DNA of 64,000 bases, from assembly GCA_005406025.1 (NCBI GenBank), contig BGZK01000072.1:620001-684000 (forward strand), read 5' to 3'. The DNA is from Eumeta japonica (lineage: Eukaryota > Arthropoda > Insecta > Lepidoptera > Psychidae). Shown piece after piece: positions 46,786 through 58,050 of the stretch. The position numbers were made by a program, and so were the translations under genes. The notes under the pieces were generated by a model. It had not been told where the DNA came from and did no database searches. It saw only the letters and a program-made list of their open reading frames with translations. Each line of letters starts with the position of its first letter. Position 1 is the stretch's first letter.

Positions 46786-46918
46786 AATATAAATATAATG
46801 GTATAAATATGTTATACAAATAAGTATACAATAATTAAAACTGAATACTGTGTCTGAAAACTTGTGCAAATTTATGGATGTAGTATTCAGTTTCAATATT
46901 GCTTATTATATTTATATT
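46786..46918. repeat. Foldback structure (nested inverted repeats, 133 bp)
   Basis: Outer arms AATATAAATATAAT (46786-46799) and ATTATATTTATATT (46905-46918) are perfect complements. Inner arms ACTGAATACT (46840-46849) and AGTATTCAGT (46882-46891) are perfect and extend with few mismatches toward 46826 and 46908, leaving a 32-nt loop. It could be a small MITE-like foldback element. A microRNA precursor is conceivable but the 5' arm is much longer than the 3' arm. Confidence 0.7.
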
Positions 46919-47884
46919 ATGGACATGAAATTCCTCTATTAAATCGAAATATGATAACTGATTATTTGAACTAATTAATTTGTTAAAAGGAAATATTAAT
47001 TAAGAAATAAAAAATATCATTAACAGTCGTTGATTATAATTTTTTTAATGTAAGTTCATGAACTAATTTAGGGTGCAATTCAAAAGTAAAAAACAAAATT
47101 TAGTATGCATATTTCTTGAAAACATCTTGAAAACAAACAAACAAAAAAAAAATAAAGTTGACACTGTTCACAGCGTTTATTTAATTTTATTTACTTTTCA
47201 TACAAACATGAAATTTTAGGTAAATGTTTTAATATAAAAATAAGACTTACGTGCAGGTGTACCTAATTCCTCTGGCATTTGGTCAAGTTAATTAATGCAC
47301 ATATGTAATTTTTCCACACACTTATTTATTATATTTATTAACTAAACTAGCTTACTTATATCAACACTCAGTTCCGGCAAAACAAACGAGAAATTATAGG
47401 CAAAATATATAACGAAATAGTTTGCGGTGAAGTTCAGTCTCATGTATACTGTTAGTTAATATTATTAACTAACTCGGGCATCCGTCACCAAAAGTACGTA
47501 GAACAAAAATTTTATTGATAAATGAATGTCCGGCCGGTTCCCGTTTCTAACACACACCGTTGCGACACACGTCTCGGTAAGTTAACACATTCTTTATGTG
47601 TTTATACTATATTTATGTACATTTATTGGATTATGTAATTTTAATCAATTTTTAGGTCTGTATTCGTCACAAAATAAATATTTTTTTATAGAATTTCCCA
47701 ATATATTTTTTGGAATATGAGTAGATAATATTTAATAAGAAGATTTTTATTAAAGAAAACCATTTATCAATAAGACAGTTCTTTTGAGTTTTCGTTCATC
47801 ATATTATAGAACGTCAGGCATGCAAACCTCCAAAAGACGTAAATCTTTAATGCACTATAAGCCCTCTTTCATTAATCCTCATTT
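46919..47884. other. AT-rich non-coding DNA
   Basis: No gene or repeat recognised. Confidence 0.5.
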
Positions 47885-48000
47885 TCTAGGAACACTGCGC
47901 TTTAACAGAGCCAGCGATGGGCGCGCGGCGCCACGTTCCGTGGGGCGCAGATCAAAGATACGCCGGAGCTCCGGAGGCTGCATCACCGTGGATTGAATTC
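47885..48000. other. GC-rich patch preceded by an acceptor-like site
   Basis: 'cctcattttctag' (ending 47889) looks like a 3' splice site on plus and is followed by about 100 bp of GC-rich sequence ('cgatgggcgcgcggcgccac') that reads without stops to a TGA at 47994-47996. Joined in phase 1 to the exon at 12152 it would stay in frame, but the encoded basic chain has no domain. Most likely non-coding. Confidence 0.2.
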
Positions 48001-48379
48001 CGTACGACTTTCGTCGATGTGATTACGTGAGATTGTAATCTATACTCATCGTTTCATATTAGCTTTTTCACTGGCAGATATGTAAGTGTAATGTAATACT
48101 CTCATATTTCTTTTTCTTTGTGTGAAAAGAGACACTTTTTATATAGGCGTCGTATGCACAAATCAACGTGATCGCTTCGATATGGTACACGACGGTAAAC
48201 AGAAGAAGTGAATAATAAGAATAATTACTGTACTTGTATCTTAAAAATCGTGAATTATAAACGTTTTTGTATAGGCTATTTATAGCACCGCAATTTTTTC
48301 CCCCTTCTACTATATGCCTCACGTTCATATATCCAGTTATATTTTTTTAATAAAGGAAACGGCGTTCAATCACGACATC
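48001..48379. other. AT-rich non-coding DNA
   Basis: Nothing recognised. Confidence 0.45.
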
Positions 48380-48775
48380 TAATGTTTGATTCCATCAATG
48401 AAAGCGGGCCGACTTCACGACGGACATTAATTGAGTTGACGGGAGTAGACGAGTACGACTGTGTCAGAACGGAACGTCGTCAGAACGACAATGGCCCGGG
48501 AGGCGTCCGCCTTTGTCCGTACGCCGCGTCCGAATCTATGTGTGATTTGCACTCACGAGTCGGCCGCGAGCGGACGCGTCGGCGGCGATGGCGCCTCCGA
48601 TCTGCGCCTGCGCCTAATGAGCCGAATGCGAAACGCATCGGTAGATCCTATCGAGCGTCCGCCGAGAAAAGGTGCCCGAAGAGCGGAACGCGCAGTCACG
48701 CGATCGCCGCAATTACGATTTGTCTTTGTGGCGGCTTTGAACCTTTGAACTGGATTAGGCGTTCCATATAAAACG
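48380..48775. other. CpG-rich block of unknown function
   Basis: High CpG density over about 380 bp ('cggccgcgagcggacgcgtc', 'cgaagagcggaacgcgcag'). Two overlapping plus frames (129 and 95 codons) stay open because the sequence is GC-rich. They are Arg/Ser/Ala-rich with no domain. An enhancer or promoter-like island, or an exon of an unknown gene, cannot be told apart here. Confidence 0.35.
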
Positions 48776-50194
48776 TTCTAAAACGTCGTTGCATCGTCGA
48801 CTCTTACACTAATGACTATGACTATATATATATAACTAGCTTCAAAAATATATACATCGAACACTTATTTTCTTTGCGCTTAAGATGAAGCGCGTTTAAA
48901 ACAACATTGTAAATATTACAACGATCTAACGGCTGTCAAATGGTATCAAACGATTCGACCACTCAGTACAAACATATGTAATTCGAGCCCGGCGACCCAT
49001 AGAATGCTGCGATGTGTTTATTGATTTAAGTAGTCTAAGCTTCAAACGCATTTAATTACGCGACAGCAGATGGCGCAATATGCAGCGAGCCACGAACGTC
49101 CTTAATTGAGATTTTTGAGGTAGCCAATATTTACTTTATTTAGTATTAGAGAGCTCGTCAAACACATAATTATGTTAATTCAATAGCTAGAGTAAATAAA
49201 ACCTTGGTAGGTGAGCCGTTGTCATTATGCAAAACGTGAAAACAAAAATGTTGTGAAAGCTTAATGAATAATATAGGTAATTTACATTGAAGCGAAATCC
49301 GTATTAAACCAAACTTTTGTTTACAAACAATTCATTCAAGCGAAAGAGCGATATATAAAAAACTTAAATTGAAGCATTTGATTTCCACAGAATGGGCGCT
49401 AAACTCGACGTAAACAAACTAAACTAGTTAAAACATCGCCGTCCGAAATGCAAGAGTTAATTTTAATTCAACTAATGTTGACTAAATTAACCGTTGAAAT
49501 AGTTAAAGTTCCAGAATTGGATTTTCTGAATTCACGTAACTTTACAAAACGAGTTTATCCCACGTGAAGCATTAAATCAATATTAAAAGTTTCCGAAGCC
49601 TTTGCTGTAAATCGTAGATCAAAACTTTCACTTTTCGACGCCATAACTCATTTTAAGTGACAAAGTGCGTGTGTGCAGCGCGGCCGGCCGCATTATTTAT
49701 GTGTGAGTCGCGTCCTCAGCCGACGTCTGCCACCGAAGTAATAAAAAGCCTATATTCTCTTATCCTGGACGAGGTGCCAGTGTCCTTAGAGTCCCAACTA
49801 AATCTTGTTTAAGGCCCCGATTCTAAAATTACTGCCACTGTCTTCGTTACATTTTCACGAATACAGTTTTGAATCTACTGATAATTAGTTTGATTAGTTT
49901 AATTTTATGGACTTCAAATATCTATTTTTGATCTTTCATCAAATGAAATCGTTTTTAAACATCGTGCTTTTCAAATAACGTATTATTTATTTGCTAACAT
50001 TGTAGTTTATTGTTATTGTCTGCATTGTAAGTATATTATTTTTCGTCATTAAATTAATATCTTAGGATCTACATTATTAAAACGTTTAAATGAACCTTTC
50101 CTTTCTTAAAAATATTTTAGTTTTAAGTGATAATATGTTAATTTGTTTTGTTATATTACGTTACAATTATAATAAATCCTTGAAAATCTAAATC
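48776..50194. other. Mostly AT-rich non-coding DNA
   Basis: No gene. A GC-richer spot at 49670-49730 ('cagcgcggccggccgcatta') is the only notable feature. Confidence 0.45.
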
Positions 50195-50440
50195 CACGCG
50201 TAACACATACAACACACGCTGTATCGGAATAGAGTACCAGCAGAGACGCTTCGAGGGCCGCGGCGCGCATTGACTGAGACGTATGCAAAGGGATCGATGA
50301 GATAAATTGCCCACCGCTGTCACTTATTTCACGTCGAAATGGAAGCGGCCCGGGGAGAGCCGTAATGGTGTGCGTGGGCACACGCCGCTGCCCTTAATTA
50401 CGCCGAGACAATGATAGCGGCTCCACAGCGAGATACTTCG
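50195..50440. other. Mixed-composition block, candidate regulatory element
   Basis: Dense non-repetitive sequence with 'gagggccgcggcgcgcattg', a POU-like 'tatgcaaa' (about 50281-50288), 'gagataa' (about 50298) and 'cccttaattacgcc' (homeodomain-type core TAATTA, about 50391-50404). No convincing frame. This combination is what conserved insect enhancers look like, but binding-site words of this size occur by chance. Confidence 0.3.
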
Positions 50441-51060
50441 ATAGTGCTATTGTGTTCATGTATTACTATTGCTCATTATATGGATTGATTTTCAATAATA
50501 CTATTTCTGTGTTTTAAGAGTTAGCGCAGTAATTAATATTATAACAGACTATGAAGACTAGTTATATAGTATTATATAGTACTGAAGTTATATAGTAAAC
50601 AATGAAATTCGGTGTATTAAGAACGTTTAATTCAATCGTTCTTAATACATTCGTAATTCACGAATTAACATCAGTAATTTATTGTATTTTTATGATCTTT
50701 ATTTCACATCCAGTCTGTCATACAAGAGAAAAAAATAGTCTGTAAGCACATGTTTCTAGATAGGACTATTTTTTTATGTATGAGGAATGACAAGACTCTA
50801 TAGCTGATTATTTTACAAATGTCATAACCTTACAATAAAAAAAAAACAAGAGGATTAATTAATATTATTCAGTATAATTAAAAATCCACCTGCGTTATGT
50901 CGTTATTTTGCCCTTTTCATTACATCATTATTGCGCGCATTTAATTTTTGATTAGTTTATTTTTCATTTGCATTTAGACTTGCATATTTTTGGCAATATA
51001 CTTAAGCACAGTTACACAGCAAAGGACATGCGCTGACAGTCACTAGGCAAATCCATTCAC
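50441..51060. other. AT-rich non-coding DNA
   Basis: Contains the hairpin at 50613-50649. No gene. Confidence 0.5.
50613..50649. repeat. 13-bp perfect inverted repeat
   Basis: TGTATTAAGAACG (50613-50625) and CGTTCTTAATACA (50637-50649) with an 11-nt loop. Confidence 0.85.
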
Positions 51061-51112
51061 AATCTTAGTGTGGCTCATTAATGAAAAATCTTAGTGTGGC
51101 TCATTAATGAAA
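51061..51112 (+). repeat. Exact 26-bp tandem duplication
   Basis: The 26-bp unit beginning 'aatcttagtgtggctcatta' occurs twice without a mismatch at 51061-51086 and 51087-51112, so the duplication is probably recent. Confidence 0.95.
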
Positions 51113-52229
51113 AACATCAGCTGCCTTTAGATATTTATATACTAGTAGGTTATTTTACTATTCGATTAAAGAAAACGAAAATAATTTTGCTATTAGATAC
51201 GTATTATATCCAAAAATAGTAAATCATGCTATTAAAGTAGAAAATAATCAATTTCTTCCCAAGAACGAACTATAAAGGCAATATTTTTTGTAATTGTGAT
51301 GACTGACTGCACTGGTAACAAATAAAATGTATTTTAGTAATATAAAAATCCGGTCTTATCCTTAAAGATACTTTTCGTGACTGCATTTTAGGTAGAGATT
51401 GTATCCAAAATTTGTACAATAAAGTTGCTTGATGTAGTTTTTTCATTTGAATTTCATTAATAACATTACTAATTTTCTGCCTCCACTGAACCTGCATTGA
51501 TTTGAGGATCGCTAGCATTTTTTTCCTGAAGCCATATCTCTGTGCATTACATCAGCGCACCTGCCATTGTGCCTACTCCTTTCGTTTGTGAGCCTGTTCC
51601 TTGTATTCCATGACCTTAAGTCTGCTTAGTTTTAAACTTAAGTGAACATAAATCGACAGCTGGAGATGTCAGTGACGGCGCAGGAGCTGAGGCCTCCGCG
51701 CGCTGCCTTTTCACCGTCCCCAACGCCAATTTATTCCTTCAATGCTAATGCTATTATTTAATTCCATAATGCTATTATTTTCATACTTAAAGCGGGAACG
51801 GAGTGAACTATTACAAACTAATAAAATAAATTAAGTGATCATATTGAATTTATTCCATAATATCATTGAAAAAAGAGAACATAGGTAATTAAAATTTTCT
51901 TCTTATATTTTGTACCTAAAGTTATAAGGTATAATATAATAAACATAATGTTAAATATAATGTTACATGTTTTACAATATTATAAACATTAAATAGTTAA
52001 TAAAATGTTTATTGGCCTTAAGGCATCTTCATTTAATCAACAAACATTTTTTCTGTTACATATATACATCCACAGGTTTACATATGTATAATATACATTT
52101 CATACATACATCGCCATAGTACTCTCGACTGTACTGCAACCATTTGTTAAATAATTCCATATTTAAGTCACTTTGATTTGAGTAATGAAAAGCGAAGTTA
52201 TGAAGATTAAACACAGTGTCAAAGTTTGT
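51113..52229. other. AT-rich non-coding DNA
   Basis: No gene. A mixed-composition spot at 51655-51725 ('ggcgcaggagctgaggcctc') is unexplained. Confidence 0.45.
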
Positions 52230-52420
52230 GTTAACATCACAGCAGCGGCGCCCGCGCGCACTTGACGAGATGTCGATCCGGCGCGGCCGCATTTACATTT
52301 CCCGTTTAAAATACCGTAAGACACGAGCGACGACTTCACGTATCGAAAACTCAATTACAGGCCGATAAAACCGCAACAAAATCAACAAGTCGCCGCTGGC
52401 GGCGCCGGTCGACGTTAGAA
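52230..52420. other. GC-rich patch
   Basis: 'cagcagcggcgcccgcgcgc', 'ccggcgcggccgcatttac' and 'gtcgccgctggcggcgccgg' within AT-rich DNA. Short minus frames cross it without domain content. Confidence 0.35.
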
Positions 52421-53334
52421 GCCATGTACGCAAAATATTGTTTTATGCAAAATACAAAAACCTTTTCATATGTAGGCACTTTTGAGAAAATATTAAGTCG
52501 TATGTGTGACATTTTCTGATGTTCTTGACTTGTACCTAGTAGAGTCCCGTATGAAAGCTTTCTTTTCAGCTTACGCCGTCTGTTCTACCTTTAAAAGGTT
52601 ATATATAGTTGGCCAGATGTAATTTTGGTATACTTATGTGTTCTTATGGCGGAGATCCCAACAAAATAAAAAATAAAAAAACAGCAAACAAATGCGTATA
52701 GGACTCGCAATCTGCGGATTCCCTACAAACTTAATTATGTATATAGATATTTCATCTATTAACAGTCTCGGCGATATTTATCGGTTTTCGATAACGAAGC
52801 CTGATAAATGTCGGTCGCAGGAATTGGGAAACTTTCGCTTTTGTAAAAAAAAAAATTGTAATGCGAAATTCTGTAATATTACATTTTCGTTTTTCTACAT
52901 TTTACATCACGACCCATACTCAGCTGCAAATGTAAATTAAAAATGTTTTTTCGTATGGTATAACTTCAAATTAATGATGTTCGTAATTTCCCTTTACCTT
53001 TGCTGTTAGGCATTCATTGCTCCTTGTCAAATTTCTTGATTGTAGATCAGTGGAAAGTATTTATAGGTTTTGATTCATTTGCAAGTGCCAAAACATAATA
53101 TAGGAACGGCTTGATTTTTTACTGCTGTAAGGGACCGCAGACCTAAGTACAGTACAACGCACGGAACTCTGCCGCTGTGAAGTTAGTCACAAAAACGTCG
53201 TAATGCCTTAAAATAGAAACGCAGGAGAAAGGGAAGGATAGGAGAGCGTTACACCTACATAGAGTACGTCATCCGCAAGCAACTCAAAGCGGCAAAGTTT
53301 CGTGCGTTGTACTCTGTATTCGATATTAATTTAA
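52421..53334. other. Non-coding DNA
   Basis: No gene recognised. Confidence 0.45.
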
Positions 53335-53440
53335 ACTTGACACTTCCACTCGTTTTGGATAAACAGAGACACAAACAAACGAGCAACGTAGTGATCCTAT
53401 AAGGGTTCCATTCTTCTTTTGATGTACGAAACCCCTAAGA
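53335..53440 (+). repeat. Dispersed repeat end ('gatcctataagggttcc')
   Basis: The run 'cagagacacaaacaaacgag' leads to 'gtgatcctataagggttcc' and 'gatgtacgaaacccctaag'. I recognise this order from the terminal part of a common lepidopteran repeat whose other end carries the 'accggccaagtgcgag' motif (compare 3570). Confidence 0.55.
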
Positions 53441-54598
53441 AAAGAAAATTTTTAAAATATTTTAAAAAAGGGATATCGTATAGCAGTTGTTATATTGTTT
53501 TCATTATATGTTTTCTATTCTAAATCGAATATTGATGGCTAGTTCTAAATGCCGTTGCTAGCGTATTACAACATCGACGGGTAAGATCTAGATTACGATG
53601 ATGGACTACGCCGTGGTGGCCGTACCCGCCTGCATATCATTTGACATACGCTCATTATCCCGCCTAGGGCATAGAACCGGTAATTCAATGTATTAGCCGC
53701 ATTGACTTTATAAATAAATACTTTATCTACATCGCAGCGACGGTCTTGGATTATCTTCCGTAGCATTTTCGGCCAGCGCACTCGCCATGACTAAACTATA
53801 TAGAAGATGTTTTCTACTATAAACTGGGAAGACAATTTAAACAAAAAATCGAATACCAAGCAATTTGACAGCTCTCAAATATGCATTGATAGAAGACTGA
53901 AATCGGACGTTTCAAAGTTTTATCGGTGATCTGTTTTGACAGTAAGAACAGGCTAAATATGGTATACTTGCTAAATAGTAAGTATACTACAAGTTATAAG
54001 AAATTACAACCGAAGCTACATAGAATTTTCTTTTAGTAATACAAATTGATAATTTTCCTTAATACTGCAGTATTATTTAATTAAGAAAATTATTTTTTTA
54101 TTCAATGAGTCTCAGTTTTGTTCAATTCAACAATAACAAATTTGTTAATTAATTTTAAATATTTTTCATCAAGGGATAAGTATTAATTTTTTTTTGTAGT
54201 ATATTCGTGGAGCAAACGAGCAGACGAACCTTAAAGCGTAGATGGTCAATGCCGCCCGTGGACACACGCAGTCCTAGAAGAGTCGCCGATGCGTTATCGG
54301 CTCTATGATAGGGAATAAGATATCTAATGGAGAAGGATCGCTGATGTAGGGAAAAGAGGTTAGTCCACCGGAACTCTCACTCTCTGGACTTAACTCAACA
54401 GCGAAAGGTGCTACTTACATTCGTATTCTGTGAGAGAGTTGTATTTCACTTGTCAAGCCGATCCATTTTGTACTACTGCCAAATTGGCCACAATGTGGCC
54501 CTACCACATTTTGTGGTACACATTTTGGGCTACAATACGAGTAAAGCTGTTCTAAACTCACATTCCACTTTCTTTTTATTTCCCTAAATTTGTTTATT

Positions 54599-54600
<2 letters not shown>
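53441..54600. other. Non-coding DNA
   Basis: No gene. About 53590-53790 has mixed composition and a minus frame of 62 codons with no domain. Short nested palindromic words (ccacaatgtgg, accacattttgtggt) occur at about 54489-54521. Confidence 0.45.

Positions 54601-54652
<52 letters not shown>
54601..54652. repeat. (TA)26 microsatellite
   Basis: An uninterrupted run of 26 TA dinucleotides. Confidence 0.98.
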
Positions 54653-54655
<3 letters not shown>

Positions 54656-55675
54656 TAAGATATAATACAAATGCAAAATTCAATAAGCTGTGGGGACACG
54701 AGACACATGTGATACGCTCGTTTTAGATAATCATTATTAATTGCATTGTTAATTTATGGAATGTACAACAATCACATTATTTCAAAAATGACACTTCAAT
54801 AAACTAATTTCATCAGACTCTGTCTTTAAATGATATAATTATAGAAAATACCTCAAACGCAAATATTGTCTCGAGGACGTCAGTAAACGTAGATAACTCT
54901 TAATAAATTGAACGGCACGAAGTTCTAAATTGAACTGTTGTTTTTATTTTCGAGGAATAAAACCTGTCAAATGTCATTAGCGTATTCGTTATGTTTATTA
55001 ATTGTAATTAAATTTACCTCGAATACAATTACAACGCGTGATAATGAAAACGGTGCTTCTTTTCCTTACATTCTGATATGACAAAAAACACAGACAAATG
55101 GTAAATTTTCAAATTTTATTATCAAGTCTTTGAAATATTGTTTTTCATCAAGCAAAAGTTCTAATTCAACTTTATCATTTATTTGGTTTCGAATTTAAAG
55201 TTAAAATGAAGATATTAACGAAAAGCAATTAAGTTGCAGTCCAATTAAAAATATCTCTATTTTTCTACAATTTTCATGAAAAGAAGACGTATTATTACGA
55301 ACTCCTGCAATCGGGTCTTGTTTATAATAATCTGTACAATATATATTTTAATTTGAACAGCAGACACTCTCTGTTATCGATATGGTGGATAAAATGATTA
55401 GCATCTAACTTAATGATTTGAACAAATTGTCGGTGGACAGATTGTTAAAGGATCGCTACATCCCTACGCTGTGATTGATTTTATCAACCGTCAATATAAG
55501 TCAGAGTTGTTTTCCTGCAAAAATTGTGAAATCTTGCTAAATTGTAACCAAAAATATTTTCGTATAAAGAAAATACATCTTAAATAAAATTTTGTGTATG
55601 TACTTTTCCTAACATTTTTCTATTTCTCGTTATCGAACTAGATTTCCGTACACTTTATAGAATAATAAAGTAGAA
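54653..55675. other. AT-rich non-coding DNA
   Basis: Nothing recognised. Confidence 0.5.
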
Positions 55676-55713
55676 CTTTATCCACTTTATCATTCTTAAT
55701 AAAGTGGATAAAG
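55676..55713. repeat. 15-bp perfect inverted repeat
   Basis: CTTTATCCACTTTAT (55676-55690), 8-nt loop, ATAAAGTGGATAAAG (55699-55713). Confidence 0.92.
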
Positions 55714-55879
55714 ATCTAGCCCGCAATGAAATGTCTCATTTATCATATTATATTCAAGATGAAGATTAAAATATATTCGCGATTGTAAACAACTTTGACT
55801 AAGTAAGCAATGATAGAAGGTTTATAATCGCATAAACAATAAAATTAATCTAAATCGACGCTATTCTAGCCTTACGCCC

Positions 55880-55990
55880 AATAGCGCTGAGTCCTGGTCT
55901 CTATCCAGTTTAAGTCTCGATTCCAAATTAGTGACGATCCCGACCCTGCTTTCGATTCCGATATCGACCGATCGTATCGATCTTGGCCGC
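55880..55990 (+). repeat. Modular repeat, copy G (array only)
   Basis: Words 'ctctatccagtttaagtctc', 'gattccaaattagtgacg', 'atcccgaccctgctttcg', 'attccgatatcgaccgatcg' fit the array vocabulary. Confidence 0.5.
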
Positions 55991-57456
55991 ATTTTGAACA
56001 GTACTGTTAGCGAAAACCAATTTTTTCCAAAATTAATTTACTTATATCATGCCACGGAAAGAAATTAATTATTAGCGTACATTTTATTAAACGTCTTTCA
56101 TTCGTAGCGGAAGTGCGATACAAAATTATATTGCAACCAGATCTCAGTAAACTTTTTAAATGACCTAGATACAAAGAGTAAATTCAAGGCGGCGGCCAAT
56201 TATTATTTCGAAAATAATGCTTTGTTATAAGTGTCTAATAAAAGGAGATAAAGTTCATTTTAATATTATTGGTATTGTAATTTATATGCAGGGTGTAGGG
56301 TAAATTAGGATTTTTTTGAAAATCTGTCGCTGCGTTACCTTCAAGGTTTTTAATGTATTAGTTTCCATTATAATAATAGTATCACCGAAATCTCATCTTG
56401 AATTGTAATAAAATAAATGCCAACGCTTGTTAAAAAACAAACTATTTAAAGTCTTATGATTAAGTATATATAATGTTTAATCGATAGAACAAATCACTCT
56501 CACATATTTATTAGTTTCGATGAAGTTTATTTGGAAGCAAGAAATAAAGGCATTCGCTTTGTTTAAATTTTGTGCAATCCTCTTACATGCGAAAACGAAG
56601 TTCTACTCGAGTCGATAGCTATCTGAGCTGGAGAGCTGCAATAGCCTCTTAATTCCCGAGCTTGTCTACGAGACTGCAACGTCCAACAAAGAACAGAGAA
56701 ATAAAGCTTTATACATTACTATGTATCTACATATTTAAAAAAATATTTATCGAAATTACTTAATATGTTATATAGTAATAAACATATAATACTAAGTAGT
56801 TATTTTTTATAAAAGTATTTCTTTATTTTGTAAATAAATTAGTAATAAATAAATAAAACTAATTCATAAATCTTTAATACACTTACGTATTATATCATCA
56901 AGAAACCAAATATGTACATTAGATATTTTTTAATAAATGTAAGAACTATGTGCATAACTCACACCCCAAAACAGCTTGCTTTTAAAATGCTTAACTGTTT
57001 GTCTGTATATTTGTCTGTTTGTTCAATCGTCACTTAAAAAACTAATGCACCTACATAAAAAAATAACTATTAGTGTTTTAATAACGACAATCTATTTCTT
57101 AACTTTGGACATAATTTACTATCCTTCATTAAATAGGATCTAGACAGAGAGAAACAATTTTTTCCTTCCTTTGATTTAACGTACTTACTGAATAGATTTG
57201 GACAAATAGCACCTACCCAGCGTTAGATTTTTTAATAATAGAAGTGTCACAGAAAAATGTATCCAACTCCCCATAACTTTCTCATTATTTAAATCAATGA
57301 TTTCTATAAAAAGGAAAAAATGTCTTTATGGGCTTTGAAGAAGATCCCATGACATGTCGTTTAAGATTTTCTATGGGTGATGAAAAACAACAAAGAAATG
57401 AAACACAGCTATCATATCTTTTTAAAACATTATGTTTGATAACCAGTACGCTAACG
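55991..57456. other. AT-rich non-coding DNA, possibly with LINE remnants
   Basis: No coding similarity is recognisable. It ends at a LINE-like tail 'cgcgggaaacagctagta' (57461-57478), so some of 56950-57460 may be a worn non-LTR fragment. Confidence 0.35.
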
Positions 57457-58050
57457 AACTCGCGGGAAACAGCTAGTATACGATATAACTTTCGCTCGCG
57501 GCGTTGCCTGCTTATTTATATATTCCTTCGTTTTTTCGTGTCGAGCAATTTCTATCCTTTATGATTTTGATCTTGATTTCTATTCAGTTTCATTGCCGTT
57601 TTAAATTCGAACCTGATACATCTATCGCTTCCTATCTAGTTTCCAATTCCTGAAACCAAATCTATGTAAATATCCATAAATTTAAAACATAAGAGTAATT
57701 TAGCTTCAAAATTAACGGAATCCATATCAATTTTCATCCCCATTTCACCCATTTAGACATTGTATTACGAAAGCATTGATACATATATATCTTCATTTGT
57801 ACCAACAACTTCTAATATTTTTTAAAACTCTGTCTTAAAAATTAACAATACAATTACACCAAGTTTTAATCTCGTTTTTGAAAGTTTTAGTAACCTGTTT
57901 TTTTTTTTAAAGAAGAGGCCTAAATACTAAATTTCAAAACTAACCATACAAACTGTCACTTCCTATTGAACCCTCTTAGGAACGGAATTTTCAAAAAGCC
58001 CTTCATAATTATTTCTTATATTATTACAGCTAGTATTGTGCAACATTTTC
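57457..58050 (+). repeat. Modular repeat, copy F (head, array and tail units)
   Basis: Head 'actttcgctcgcggcgttgc' with 'tttatatattccttcg' (57487-57530), then array words 'gattttgatcttgatttc' and 'tattcagtttcattgccg' (57560-57620), then tail-like units with 'ccccatttcacccatttag' (about 57738) and 'ctattgaaccctcttagg' (about 57962). The head-array-tail order is that of copy E. Confidence 0.6.

Noticed and set aside
47784..47996. Second exon of the plus-strand gene starting at 12152
   Set aside because: Acceptor and phase are compatible, but the encoded chain is short and basic, has no domain, and reaches a stop within about 100 bp. Not strong enough to call.
48382..48771. 129-codon protein gene
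   Set aside because: Two overlapping frames are open in a CpG-rich block. Residue content is compositional and there is no domain or splice structure.
54489..54521. Nested CCACAATGTGG / ACCACATTTTGTGGT palindromes as an operator-like site
   Set aside because: Short palindromic words of this size are common, and nothing links them to a gene.
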